A stretch of DNA of 64,000 nt, taken from CAZCPB01 sp044223975. Its GTDB lineage: Bacteria; Planctomycetota; Phycisphaerae; Phycisphaerales; UBA1924. How positions within the stretch are numbered: the stretch's first letter is position 1; every line of letters begins with the position of its first letter. The DNA lies in assembly GCA_044223975.1 (NCBI GenBank), contig JBGALI010000002.1, positions 1 to 64,000 of the forward strand. Reading direction: 5' to 3'. Under the pieces are notes generated by a model. The model searched no databases. It saw nothing but the letters and a program-made list of their open reading frames with translations, and was not told the origin of the DNA. The translations under genes were made by a program, and so were the position numbers. Of the stretch, positions 48,901 to 57,419 are shown piece by piece.

Positions 48901-49419
48901 TGCCGCGCCGAGGTTGACCGGCGTGCCCCACCCCTCGCCTCCAGCTCGCGACACCCACAGGTCGTACCCCCCGAGGCCGCCCGGCCGGTCCGAATAGAAG
49001 TAGAGCGACGTTCCGTCCTGCGACAGCTCGGGCCCCAGTTCATCGTGCTCGGTGTTGATCGCGTCGATCGGGCTGGCCTCGGTCCAGCCAGTCGGTGTCC
49101 GGCGCGCCGTGAACAGGTCCGCGTTCTTGCCCGGACGCCGTCGGACGAAGACCATCGTCGAGCCGTCGAAGCTGATGCGGGCCTCGTACTCGTCCACGCT
49201 CGCGTCCACCACGTCCGCGCCGGCGGCGCCCGTCACCGGCGTGCTCGGGCTCCACAGCACGCGTCGCACCGGCGCCTGGTCGGCCCGCTCGCGCACCGCC
49301 GCGCCGTCCGTCCACCACTCTGTGCGCGCCGGGCGCGACGCCAGCGCCGCGCCAAGCAGGAGCGCGCCCGCGATGGCGCCGAGCCCGATCGCCGCGACCA
49401 TCTTCGTGTGCCTGTTCAT
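45913..49419 (-). CDS. TonB-like chimera: PD40 propeller, S-x3-H membrane helix, linker and cyclase-like toroid
   Basis: 1168 residues from ATG 49419. Layout: signal/anchor helix (8-28); five PD40 repeats (about 65-330; SDRPGGLGGYDLW type); TM2 (about 378-400, VWPWLLLLVAMGLALYLLL); an Arg-rich cytoplasmic turn; TM3 (about 410-432) containing Ser416 and His420 in VSLLIHAMLASGL, the same S-x3-H spacing as the ExbB/ExbD-contacting helix of TonB; an Ala/Pro/Glu-rich linker of about 400 residues; and a C-terminal terpenoid-cyclase/prenyltransferase-like toroid (about 855-1168) with a QETDGRW motif and a CGAC pair. It lies 23 bases after exbD. Probably an energised periplasmic effector; no TonB C-terminal domain is present. 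Confidence 0.7.
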   Translation of the reverse strand: MNRHTKMVAAIGLGAIAGALLLGAALASRPARTEWWTDGAAVRERADQAPVRRVLWSPSTPVTGAAGADVVDASVDEYEARISFDGSTMVFVRRRPGKNADLFTARRTPTGWTEASPIDAINTEHDELGPELSQDGTSLYFYSDRPGGLGGYDLWVSRAGGEGWGTPVNLGAAVNTGWNEYGPALSPDGATLYFSSNRDRERGSPAPPEGWSATLREERGRRDYDLYSSDLRSGEPAQAVAIDAINTDHDEGAPAVSPGGDFLYFASDRPGGLGGFDLWRARLLRGAVGAPENLGAAVNSAANDMDPGLSADGFRLYFSSDRGRDGAAGEAAAATATAERARYALWVTVSREVYSEFERTGQGKNLAAAWESVWPWLLLLVAMGLALYLLLRILRSEAWRRRIGQLSLLARCVLVSLLIHAMLASGLAVWKVGSGIIDAVRHEGGTRVILASSGVSSEVGAQILAPASGVSVRAPLPELVAAGIESAPVQSRSVETMLPALMMPVAAPVEVKPTEAAPKEPTSPTESALPAARTEPIDAALPRAREAVQAHEEAKASTPAADAPLPSAGVLERPTASRSEAIDLPRGERSVDRQRLAAKSESEAPSVRESSPAALVAPARSAESVSDVSLPRSAVVPVAMTEPAARSTSATAPEAAAAPVSGGSPELVRFDVKLPGAAVGAEATRVSSAMESASDPPSLAASLAPRQMATPAGAQKDAPLPAMPVVAPGRGGRASTEPAAASPEVMPLAPSYAAGVAPSAAVTSRPVVIAAPVRGGSGDAGVPGRLTDADPGAIERPTPAATMASGAAPAPARSADDLSGLRIPELPSGPVTPVETFAQRAPEVRGQVLEKMGGSAETERAVGLALEWFARHQETDGRWTGKGFDDRCGACGGASEFDADAAMTSMALLCYLGAGHTHQGDGPYREVVARGIRWLVQRQAPNGDLRRGETMYGQTVATVALCEALAMTGDQGLTDPARRAVAFVLGASARGAAGGDTAVLGWLVMAVESARRAGIKVPTDTFASAEKWLGYVSAPGTPGRYAYRKSDAPSVEMTAEAMFVRQLVGHARTEPMMIESARYVLSTPPKWTEGAPTLHWYYATLALFEHQGESWSAWNGALVPELVGHQRQDGAAAGSWDPQDRWSRMGGRIYQTAVCTLSLEVYYRYRPK

Positions 49420-49442
49420 GTCTCGCACCCCTGCCGCGTGCC

Positions 49443-49853
49443 TCAGGGCAGCGGCACGGTCTCCAGGTACGGCTGCTGCACGCCCGCGCCCTTGCACACG
49501 TCCAGCACCCGCGCCACGTTCGCGTACGCCGTGGTCCGGTCGCCGCGCACGCTTACCTTCTGCTCCGGGTTCACCGCCGCCGCCGAGCGGATCATCGCGC
49601 CGAGGTCCTCATCCGCGATCGCTTTCCCGGCCACGATCGCCTTTCCCTCCGCGTCCACGTTCACGATGATCTCGCGGAGCGCCGCGCTGATCGGCCCGGA
49701 TGCGGCCGCCTGCGGCAGCGCGATGTGCATCTCCCGCTCCGACTGCGCCATGCTGGTGGCCAGCAGGAAGAAGATCAGCAGGTTGAACAGCACGTCGACC
49801 ATCGGGACAAAGTCCACGTGCGTCTCCGACCGCGCCTCGACGTTGCGGATCAT
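49443..49853 (-). CDS. ExbD/TolR-type biopolymer transport protein
   Basis: 136 residues: short basic N terminus, one membrane helix with the proton-path residue Asp20 in PMVDVLFNLLIFFLL, and a small periplasmic domain (VSVRGDRTTAYANVARVLDV). Its ATG overlaps the ExbB stop by one base. With the upstream ExbB-type subunit it forms a proton-driven stator that energises partner proteins in the envelope. Confidence 0.95.
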   Translation of the reverse strand: MIRNVEARSETHVDFVPMVDVLFNLLIFFLLATSMAQSEREMHIALPQAAASGPISAALREIIVNVDAEGKAIVAGKAIADEDLGAMIRSAAAVNPEQKVSVRGDRTTAYANVARVLDVCKGAGVQQPYLETVPLP

Positions 49854-50629
49854 CACGCGCCGACCTCCTGACCGCTCGCTGCCGCGAGCCGCCCGTTCAC
49901 CGCCGCGCTCTTGATCTCTTCGCTCCCTGCGACGGCGTGGGACTGCTCCTGCGCCGCTCCGTCGTCCAGCCACGCCGTGGCCGCCAGATCGAGCGCCGCC
50001 GCCGCCGCGTCGATCCGCCCCAGGATCATGTGGTACGCCAGGAGTGCGGGGATCGCGATCACCAGCCCCGCCGCCGTCGCCGTCCACGCCTCGTAAATAC
50101 CCTGCGCCAGCCGCTCGGTCTTCCCCAGCGACTCGTCCGAAGCCGCCACCACCGTGAACGTGCGGATCATCCCCATCACGGTGCCCAGCAGGCCGAGCAT
50201 GGTCGCGCTCTGCGGCAGGGCCGAGAGCAGGCGCATGCGCTTCCGCAGCTTGAGCACCTCTCGCTGCCCCGCCTCGCTCACCCGCGCCTCCTGCACCGCA
50301 CGCGGCTCGCGCCTTGCCCGGATCGCGGCGCCCAGCACCGCCGCCATCGGGCTCTGGTTCGCATCGCACCGCGCGGTCGCTCCCTTCGGATCACTGCGCA
50401 TCGCGCGAAGCTCGGCCGCCAGCCCCGGCGGCGCCACGCGCGACGGCCGCGTCACGATGACCCGCTCCACGACGATCGCCACGGCCGCCAGCGAGCACAG
50501 CCCCAGCGGCACCATGATCCAGCCGCCCTTGACGACCATCTCCAGCACCGTCGCCACGAACGACCCGCCCGCGGCGGGCGTCGCCGGCGCCTGCTGCGCA
50601 AGCACCACCGACAGAATCGCCTCAACCAT
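49853..50629 (-). CDS. MotA/TolQ/ExbB proton channel protein
   Basis: 258 residues with a leading hydrophobic segment (about 1-18), a membrane helix at about 35-55 (GGWIMVPLGLCSLAAVAIVV) and the family hairpin in the C-terminal half: ATMLGLLGTVMGMIRTFTVV and GIYEAWTATAAGLVIAIPAL. GGAAGGAG precedes the ATG. Gene order ExbB-ExbD with an overlap indicates a stable complex; the adjacent TonB-like chimera is the likely load. Confidence 0.95.
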   Translation of the reverse strand: MVEAILSVVLAQQAPATPAAGGSFVATVLEMVVKGGWIMVPLGLCSLAAVAIVVERVIVTRPSRVAPPGLAAELRAMRSDPKGATARCDANQSPMAAVLGAAIRARREPRAVQEARVSEAGQREVLKLRKRMRLLSALPQSATMLGLLGTVMGMIRTFTVVAASDESLGKTERLAQGIYEAWTATAAGLVIAIPALLAYHMILGRIDAAAAALDLAATAWLDDGAAQEQSHAVAGSEEIKSAAVNGRLAAASGQEVGA

Positions 50630-50676
50630 GGACCACGACTCCTTCCGCGGGCTTCTCCCCGCGCTGCGTTACGACT

Positions 50677-53600
50677 TCACTTGGCCCCCGCCGATCCGCC
50701 GCCGCGTCCCGGAAGCGCCGCCGGCTTCGTCGCCGCCATCCGCTCCTTGGCCATCACCGCCCACTTGGAATCCGGGAACCGAGCCACCACATCCTCGAAC
50801 TGGCGCGAGGCCTCGGCGCCGCGGTTCATCTCCATCAGGCACCGCCCCGCCTCGTACACCGCCGCGGCACTCCACTCGGGCACCGCGAACAGCACGTCAA
50901 CCTTCAGCAGTTCCGCCACCGCTTCCTGGTGACGCTTCTGCGCGTACAGGCACTCGCCGATCTGGAACTGGGCCCGCGCCGCGGTCGGCCCGGTGTGGCG
51001 CGACGCCACGTCCCGGTAGGCCTCGACCGCGCCATCGAACCGCCCCTGCTGCTCGCGGCACCACCCCTGCCCGAACCGGGCCTGGAACCACAGCTCACTG
51101 TCCTTGTACCGATCCAGGAACGCCGTGTAGGCCTCGTCTGCCTGCCCCCACCGCTGCGCCGCCACCCGCGCATCGCCCAGCTTCAGCAGCGCCACCGACA
51201 CCACCTCGTCCGGACCGCCGCTGTCCACGACGGCCTTGAACTGCTCCGCGGCTTCGGTGGCCCGCCCCGCGCGCAGCAGCGCGTCACCCAGCGCGAGGCC
51301 CGCGCTGGCGGCCAGTTCGCTCGACGGGTATTTCTCGCGGAATGTGCCCAGCGCTGAGGCTGCTTCACCTGCCTTGCCGAGCTTCAGCAGGCACACGCCC
51401 CGCAGGTACATCTCGCGCTCGCCCACGCGGGCCGCGTCGCTCGCGTTCAGCTTCCCCGCCTGTTGTGCGCAGCGGTCCAGCAGTTCCAGGGCCTTCTCCG
51501 GCCGCTCGCCCTGGCTCTCGATCTGCGCCAGGTCCAGCGCGCTGTAGGCCAGGAGCATCGGCGCCGGCTCGCTCTCGAGGACGTCCCGGTACGCGGCGGC
51601 CGCGTCGTCATCGCGCCCAAGCGAACGCAGCGCCAGCGCCCGTTCGTACTTCACGGCCGCGCCGGTCTCCGCGTCGAGCGGTGTGATGGCGGCGCCGAGC
51701 GCGTCGAGTTCCTTGATCGCCTCGTCGTGCCGGCCCTGCCGGTTGATGGCAATCGCCCGGCGGGCCCGGGCCTCCGTGGCTTCGCCAGTCGCTGCGGACT
51801 TCATCACACCCTCGTACGCACGCTCTGCCTCGGCGTACTTGCCCGCGCTCAGCCATGCCGATGCCTGCTGCATCCGCACATCGCCCGAGCCCGCCCCCTC
51901 CGGCACGCGCGCCAGAATCTCCGCCGCGTCGTCGGACCGTCCCTGTTTCGATGCGATCGCCGCAAGGTGCACGAGCGCGTGAGGCGCGAGGACATCGGCC
52001 GCGTAGGGAGCAGCGCGCACCACCGCCTCGAGCACGGCCCGCGCCTCGTCGAGCCGGCCCATCTCGAGCAGGATCTGCCCGCGCTCGAACATGGCGCGGC
52101 GCGCCAGGTCGGTCCCGGCCGCGTCGGATTCCACACGCCCGAAGATTGTCACCGCCTCGGCGCCGCGGCCCTGGCGCGCGATGCTCAGGCCCTGGCGCAG
52201 CAGCGCATCCGCACGGCCGTCGCCGTCCTCGGCGGCCAGCGCGGCGTACCACGATTCGGCCACCGCCCAATCGCCCTTTGCAAACGCCTGCTCTCCGAGC
52301 ACAGACAGGGCCGCTCTCCGCAGCGCCGGGTCCTGAGACTCCCTGGCGCTGGTCTTCAATGTCCCGCTCAGCAGCCGCGCCGCCTCCTCAGCCCGCTCGA
52401 GCTTGGCCAGACACAGCCCGCGCCGCACGCTCGCCCGCCATGAGGTCGGATCGCTCTCGAACTTCTCGAGGAACAGGGCGTACGCCGCCTCCGCCTCCGC
52501 GTAGCGCTCCAGCAGGTACTGGTTTTCCGCCACCAGCAGCGCCACCGCGCTCCCGCGGCTGCCGTTTGGTTTCAGGCGCGAGAGCTCCGCGCACACCGCC
52601 AGGCTTTCCTCGAACTTCCCGAGCCGGTGCAGGCATCCGGCCCGCGCCGCCAGCGCCTCGGGGAACAGCGCGTGGCGCGGGAACCGCTTCCCCCACTCCT
52701 CCCACACCACCAGCGCCGCCTCGTCGTTGCCCGCCCGCGACAGCGCCACGCCTCGATCAAAGACCATCTCCGGCATCAACTCGCTCTGTCCGAACCGCGC
52801 CGCCGCTGCTTTCAGGTGCTCCGCAGCCGCGGCCGCGCGACCGAGCTTGAGCTCGCACCGCGCCCCCCAGTACGCCGCCTGATCGGCCAGCGCCGCAGGT
52901 TCATTGCGCTCAAGCTCGTTTAACACAGCCAGCGCCTCTTCCGACTTCCCAAGGTCGTACAGAACGCGTCCCCGCTCCAGGCGCGCGGCATCGAGCACCG
53001 CCGCCGAGGGCTTCATCTCCGCAAGCCCCGCGAGCCGCTTTGCCGCGCCCGCAGCGTCGCCCAGCGCCCGCGCCGCCTGCGCCCGCCCCAGCGTGGCCTC
53101 GGCCTTCACCGACACGTCCTCGCTGCTCATTGCCGCGTCGTACAGCGCGGCGCACTCCTTCCACTCGCCGAGGCCCTGCCGGCACCGCGCCTCGATCAGC
53201 GCCGCGTTGGCTGCGTACGCGCCCTGGGGCGCCCGCGCCCGCAGGCGCGCCGCACGCTCGGCGCCCGCCCGCGCATCGCCCGCACCCGCCTCTGCCATGG
53301 CGCAGAACAACTCCGCCCGCTCAACCTCATCGCTCCGAGGCCACTTCTCCGCGACCGACGCGAGCACCGTTCGTGCGGCCTTCAGGTCCCCCGCCCGGTA
53401 CAGCGCCTCTCCTCGCAGCGCCGTCGCGTGATCCGCCCTCGCAAAGTCCGGATGGTCCTTGAGCAGCCGCTCCAGCACCTCGGCCGCGCTCGCTTCGTCC
53501 CCCGCGGCGGTCGCGCACTGGGCCCGCAGCAGCGCGGCGTCGGCCCCGAACTCAAAGGCTTTGATCGCCAGCACCCGGTCCAGTTCCTTAGACGCCTCCG

Positions 53601-53853
53601 CGTGCCGGCCCAGCCGCACCAGGCACACCGCCAGCGCGTACCGCGCGTTGGGCGCGCTCGCGCCGTCGGCGTGCTCCTTCAGGTACTTCTCAAACTCCAT
53701 GACCGCAAGGTCCGGCACGCCCTTGTTGAGCAGCCCGATCCCCGCGCGGTAGCCCGTGTCGTCCTCGGGCGGTCCGGCAGCCGCGCCCGCGGCAATCGCC
53801 GTCATCGCCCCGGCCACCAGGCGCACCAGCACCCTCCGCGCGTGCCCACCCAT
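50677..53853 (-). CDS. Large secreted TPR-repeat protein linked to ExbBD
   Basis: 1058 residues: a signal peptide (MGGHARRVLVRLVAGAMTAI..., cut near residue 27), then an almost unbroken array of TPR helices to the end. The last part (FDGAVEAYRDVASRHTGPTA; VVARFPDSKWAVMAKERMA) resembles YbgF/CpoB-type TPRs that accompany TolQR. Start chosen at 53853, with GAGAGGAG upstream; the longer frame adds an unlikely leader. It lies 47 bases before exbB and 177 bases after the M56 gene. Likely a periplasmic scaffold for the ExbBD system. Confidence 0.85.
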   Translation of the reverse strand: MGGHARRVLVRLVAGAMTAIAAGAAAGPPEDDTGYRAGIGLLNKGVPDLAVMEFEKYLKEHADGASAPNARYALAVCLVRLGRHAEASKELDRVLAIKAFEFGADAALLRAQCATAAGDEASAAEVLERLLKDHPDFARADHATALRGEALYRAGDLKAARTVLASVAEKWPRSDEVERAELFCAMAEAGAGDARAGAERAARLRARAPQGAYAANAALIEARCRQGLGEWKECAALYDAAMSSEDVSVKAEATLGRAQAARALGDAAGAAKRLAGLAEMKPSAAVLDAARLERGRVLYDLGKSEEALAVLNELERNEPAALADQAAYWGARCELKLGRAAAAAEHLKAAAARFGQSELMPEMVFDRGVALSRAGNDEAALVVWEEWGKRFPRHALFPEALAARAGCLHRLGKFEESLAVCAELSRLKPNGSRGSAVALLVAENQYLLERYAEAEAAYALFLEKFESDPTSWRASVRRGLCLAKLERAEEAARLLSGTLKTSARESQDPALRRAALSVLGEQAFAKGDWAVAESWYAALAAEDGDGRADALLRQGLSIARQGRGAEAVTIFGRVESDAAGTDLARRAMFERGQILLEMGRLDEARAVLEAVVRAAPYAADVLAPHALVHLAAIASKQGRSDDAAEILARVPEGAGSGDVRMQQASAWLSAGKYAEAERAYEGVMKSAATGEATEARARRAIAINRQGRHDEAIKELDALGAAITPLDAETGAAVKYERALALRSLGRDDDAAAAYRDVLESEPAPMLLAYSALDLAQIESQGERPEKALELLDRCAQQAGKLNASDAARVGEREMYLRGVCLLKLGKAGEAASALGTFREKYPSSELAASAGLALGDALLRAGRATEAAEQFKAVVDSGGPDEVVSVALLKLGDARVAAQRWGQADEAYTAFLDRYKDSELWFQARFGQGWCREQQGRFDGAVEAYRDVASRHTGPTAARAQFQIGECLYAQKRHQEAVAELLKVDVLFAVPEWSAAAVYEAGRCLMEMNRGAEASRQFEDVVARFPDSKWAVMAKERMAATKPAALPGRGGGSAGAK

Positions 53854-54030
53854 GCGTGCTCCTCTCGTGCAACTCGTCGATCGCGCGGCTACCGCGCACC
53901 GCCCCGGGCGCACGCCCGCCGGCCCGCTCCGCCGCATCTCAGTCCGTCAAAGCCCGGTCGCGCCGTTCGGGCGCGCCCGGACGAAAATCAACTCGCTCGA
54001 ACGTGTTCCATCCCGCGCGAGCGCCGATCG

Positions 54031-56991
54031 TCAGACCGCGGGCTCGGCGTCCTCTTCCTCGTCGGACGGCGCATCCGGGCACGGCTCTCCGGCGCTGTTG
54101 CCCATCGCGCCGGGCGCAAACTCGAAGCCCTCGCCCTCCCCTTCTCCCTCCATGGCCTCGGGAGCGATCTCGACACCCTCAACCTCCATCGCCTCGGGCG
54201 CCATGTCGACGCCCTCGACCTCAATGACCTCGGGGGCCACGCCGGCCTCGCCCACTTCGACCGCGAATCCCTCGGCAAGCTGCGGCATGGCGATTCCTTC
54301 GATGAAGACGCCGTCCGCCACGCCGACCTCCTCAGACTCGTCGATCTGGTCCGTGCGGTCGTCCGCGCTCTCAAGATCGGCGAGCTTCTCGGCCAGCTCT
54401 TCGGTGCGCCGCTCGAGCTCCTCGAGCTGCCGCTGCAGCTGGCGCTCGCGGTCCTCCATCGACCGCGACCTCTGCCGCAGCGACTCCGAGCGCGCCTTCA
54501 TCTCCGTCGCCGTCTGTTCCAGGGCGGCCTTGGCTTCCTTCTCGCTCATCGCCTTGGCGCTCTGGCGCAGCTCCGTCGTCAGCTCCGCGAGCTTCTCGTA
54601 CTGTTCGCGAACCTGCCCCGCCTCCTCGCCCGCACGGGCGGCGTCGGCTTCCATCTTCGCGCGGTTCAACTCGAGCGCCCGCAGCGACTCCTGGTACTGC
54701 TTGAGCGGGACCGCCTTCAGCCCGCCCAGCGGGTCCATCGCCCGCATCGGGCTCATCGCGCTCGGTGAGGTCATGCTGAGCGCACCCACGGCCGGAGTGG
54801 CCCCGCCAAGCCCGACACCGGCCGGCGCCATCCTCCTCATCTTCCGCGCCCCCTTGGAGTCGGGGTCGATCATCTTCACGAACTTCTCGAGCACCGGGTG
54901 CTCGTCGTCGCTGGCCCACACGATCACGCCGTCGGTCTGCATTTCGACCAGCACCGGCACGTCGCTGCGGCTCATCAGGCTCCAGAACGCGTCGCGCTTG
55001 CCGTCCGACAGGCGGTAGCTGCGGGGCGTGCGGCCCACCTTCAGCGATTCGAGGTCGACCGTCGCGGCCATGCTCGGCTGGCCGGGCACCATCACCGTCC
55101 GCGGCGGCTTGGGAGCGCGCGGCGCCTTGGGAGCCCGCGCGGGCTGCGGCGCGCTGGGCGCCGTGGCCTGTCCGTCCTGGGGCCGAACGATCCACACCCC
55201 CGCCGCCGTCTGCCCGCCGAACGGTTCACCAGCCACCGCCGCCGGCGCTTCCGCGCTGCCGAAGGGGTTCTGGCCGCCCTTCATCGCTTCCAGCGCCGGG
55301 CCCTCGCCGAAGAACGTCACGGCCGGCGCCGCATCCGCGCGCGGCGTCGTGCTCCGGGCCTTCTCCCCGCGCTTGATGATCACCGCCGCGGGGGCGCTCG
55401 CCTTCTTCTGGCCTTCCTCCGGCGGGCAGGCCAGCGTGGGCGTCACGAACGTGCCCACCGCCACCACCAGCACCGCCACACACGCGCCCACCATCGACAC
55501 TCTCGGGGCCGTCCTCTGCGTCATAACCATCGTGATTCTCCTTGCAAGCTTCTTCGCCGACCCTGACATGACACCGAGCCACGGCCCTTCCCCGGACGGC
55601 CCACGGCCCTTCTCAACACCGCTCAAGTACGACTTGGTCGTCAGCAACGCCGAGGCGTACGCCCTGCGGCTGCTGGGCAGCAGGCTCGTCACCCACGCGT
55701 CGCAGCACGCCTCCGCCTCGTCGCGCAGCTTCCTTCGCGCCCACCACGCCACCGGGTGCCACCAGTACGCGGCACCGATGACCGACTCGACCCAGCACAG
55801 CACGTGGTCCTTGCGCTTCAGGTGCGCCAGCTCGTGCACCACCACCGCACGCCGCGAGTCAACATCGAGCGCCCGCCACAGCGTCAGCGGCAGCACCAGG
55901 CGCGGCACCAGGCCGCACCAGATCATCGGCGACACCGCCGAGTCTACCACCACGACCTGGGGCACGCGCCGCAGCTCAAGGTCGGCCGCGACCGCACGCA
56001 CCAGCGCCCGTATGTCGGCCCCCGCCGGGCGCGACCGGCGCAGCACGCGGAGCGCGTTGACCGTGCTCGCCCCGCGGACCGCCACCAGGATCAGCGCCCC
56101 GCCCAGCCACACCGCCACCGGCACCGGGGGCAGCTCGGCGATCGCATCGCGGAGCGCCACCGCGCCCGTTACCCAGCCGCGCACCTCGTGCCAGCCGCTG
56201 GCTCGCTTCACCGCCGCTCGATCGTCGGCACCGGCAGAAGAGTCCGCCAGAGTGGCCGGTTCCTGCACGGTCGGCGCCACGCCAGCCGAGGGTTGCGGAC
56301 CCTCGTCGGCAATGAATGACGCGGGGGCCGGAGCAAGAGCCGGCGCAGGCGCCGGTTCGCTGACGGGCGCCGCGATCGGCTCGACGATCTTCATCTGTTC
56401 AGCCGCACGCGACGCGACCGCGGCGGACGGAGCGGACAGGGCGCCCCGTTCATCGACGAACCGCCCTTGCGCCGTCGGTTCAGGCCGCGTGGTTCGCGCC
56501 GGGCCGGAGCGCGAAGCACGCGCGTGGGCCCGCTCCCGCCCGTCATTCATCGCCAGGTCCATCAGAGCGGGAGTCGCCCGAAGCCCTGCGCCGGGCGCGA
56601 CCGTGTTCCCGACACCGGCAGTTCCCGCATCGGGCACGCGATGTTCCATCTTGGGAGCATCCGCAGCCTTCACGGCTTCATTGATCTTCGGCGCCTCGGA
56701 CCGGCGCTCGGGCAATGGCGCGGGCCCCGCCGCAGGACGCGGGCCCAGCGTGTCGATCACCGTGTCCGCGGCGGCGATCAGCCGCTCGGACCTCGACCAC
56801 TCGGGGCGCCACGCCCACATCCCGATCGCCGGGGTCACGAACGACGCCAGCACCGCCAGCCACAGCATGTGGCGCGTCGCCGGGCGCAGGCCCTTCCAGC
56901 GGCAGATGCCGCCCACGATCAGCGCCACGGGCGTCGCGGCAAGCCCGCCCGCCCACAATACAGCCAGGATCGAAGGTGTGGTGTCCATCAT
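54031..56991 (-). CDS. M56 (BlaR1-like) membrane sensor peptidase with coiled-coil sensor
   Basis: 986 residues. TM helices near 10-25 and 40-58, an Ala/Pro-rich insertion (about 87-264), and an M56 zinc-protease domain with HELAH at 386-390 and EAEACCDAW supplying the further ligand. The last helix (about 497-517) leads to an exported C-terminal region of about 470 residues: a basic/Pro-rich part, a coiled coil (about 767-877) and acidic repeats (about 915-954). BlaR1 relatives cleave their BlaI repressor upon sensing; here the penicillin-binding sensor is replaced by this coiled coil, so the signal is unknown. It overlaps none but starts 3 bases after blaI. Confidence 0.9.
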   Translation of the reverse strand: MMDTTPSILAVLWAGGLAATPVALIVGGICRWKGLRPATRHMLWLAVLASFVTPAIGMWAWRPEWSRSERLIAAADTVIDTLGPRPAAGPAPLPERRSEAPKINEAVKAADAPKMEHRVPDAGTAGVGNTVAPGAGLRATPALMDLAMNDGRERAHARASRSGPARTTRPEPTAQGRFVDERGALSAPSAAVASRAAEQMKIVEPIAAPVSEPAPAPALAPAPASFIADEGPQPSAGVAPTVQEPATLADSSAGADDRAAVKRASGWHEVRGWVTGAVALRDAIAELPPVPVAVWLGGALILVAVRGASTVNALRVLRRSRPAGADIRALVRAVAADLELRRVPQVVVVDSAVSPMIWCGLVPRLVLPLTLWRALDVDSRRAVVVHELAHLKRKDHVLCWVESVIGAAYWWHPVAWWARRKLRDEAEACCDAWVTSLLPSSRRAYASALLTTKSYLSGVEKGRGPSGEGPWLGVMSGSAKKLARRITMVMTQRTAPRVSMVGACVAVLVVAVGTFVTPTLACPPEEGQKKASAPAAVIIKRGEKARSTTPRADAAPAVTFFGEGPALEAMKGGQNPFGSAEAPAAVAGEPFGGQTAAGVWIVRPQDGQATAPSAPQPARAPKAPRAPKPPRTVMVPGQPSMAATVDLESLKVGRTPRSYRLSDGKRDAFWSLMSRSDVPVLVEMQTDGVIVWASDDEHPVLEKFVKMIDPDSKGARKMRRMAPAGVGLGGATPAVGALSMTSPSAMSPMRAMDPLGGLKAVPLKQYQESLRALELNRAKMEADAARAGEEAGQVREQYEKLAELTTELRQSAKAMSEKEAKAALEQTATEMKARSESLRQRSRSMEDRERQLQRQLEELERRTEELAEKLADLESADDRTDQIDESEEVGVADGVFIEGIAMPQLAEGFAVEVGEAGVAPEVIEVEGVDMAPEAMEVEGVEIAPEAMEGEGEGEGFEFAPGAMGNSAGEPCPDAPSDEEEDAEPAV
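54146..54245 (-). repeat. Tandem acidic repeats in the M56 protein C terminus
   Basis: Roughly 39-base units encoding variants of EVEGVDMAPEAM follow each other (VAPEVIEVEGVDMAPEAMEV, then EGVEIAPEAMEGEG). Unit number may vary between strains through slippage or recombination. Confidence 0.7.
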
Positions 56992-56994
56992 CGT

Positions 56995-57399
56995 TCAATC
57001 CTGCTCGCGTTCGCCCGTGCTCTGGTCCAGGTCGTCGATCAGCTTCCGCAACTGCGTGATCTCGTCGGGCGTGAACCGCTCGTTCTCGATCAGGTGCGCC
57101 AGCATCGGGGCCGCGGCACCGTCGTAGAGCTGGTCCATCAACGCCCTGATGCGCGTCAGGGTCACGCTCTGTCGCGAAATCTTCGCCCGGTACACGTACG
57201 CCGTGTCCCGCTTGTCGCTGGCCACCACGCCCTTCTGCTCCAGGCGCGTCAGGAACGTCAGCACCGTCGTGTACGCCACCGGCCGCCCCCGCTCGTGCAG
57301 CCGGTTCAGCACGTCCCGCACCGTCTGCGGACCGCCCTCCCACAGCGCACGCATCACCGCCAGCTCCGCCTCTCCGAGTTCGATCGTCTTCTTGGCCAT
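56995..57399 (-). CDS. BlaI/MecI-family repressor
   Basis: 134 residues. The winged helix (LGEAELAVMRALWEGGPQTV, RDVLNRLHERGRPVAYTTVL, TFLTRLEQKGVVASD) and the C-terminal dimerisation helices are normal for the family. It is cotranscribed with the M56 gene 3 bases downstream, the standard BlaI-BlaR1 pairing. Two BlaI-like operator copies lie directly upstream (57420-57456), so autoregulation is likely. Cleavage by the M56 protease would release repression. Confidence 0.95.
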   Translation of the reverse strand: MAKKTIELGEAELAVMRALWEGGPQTVRDVLNRLHERGRPVAYTTVLTFLTRLEQKGVVASDKRDTAYVYRAKISRQSVTLTRIRALMDQLYDGAAAPMLAHLIENERFTPDEITQLRKLIDDLDQSTGEREQD

Positions 57400-57419
57400 G
57401 GCGCTCCGCGCCCTCCCTA

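Noticed and set aside
50669..54768. Plus-strand frames antisense to the TPR and M56 genes (several of 100-450 codons)
   Set aside because: They mirror repetitive Ala/Glu/Arg codons of the TPR array and coiled coil; no start signals or domains.
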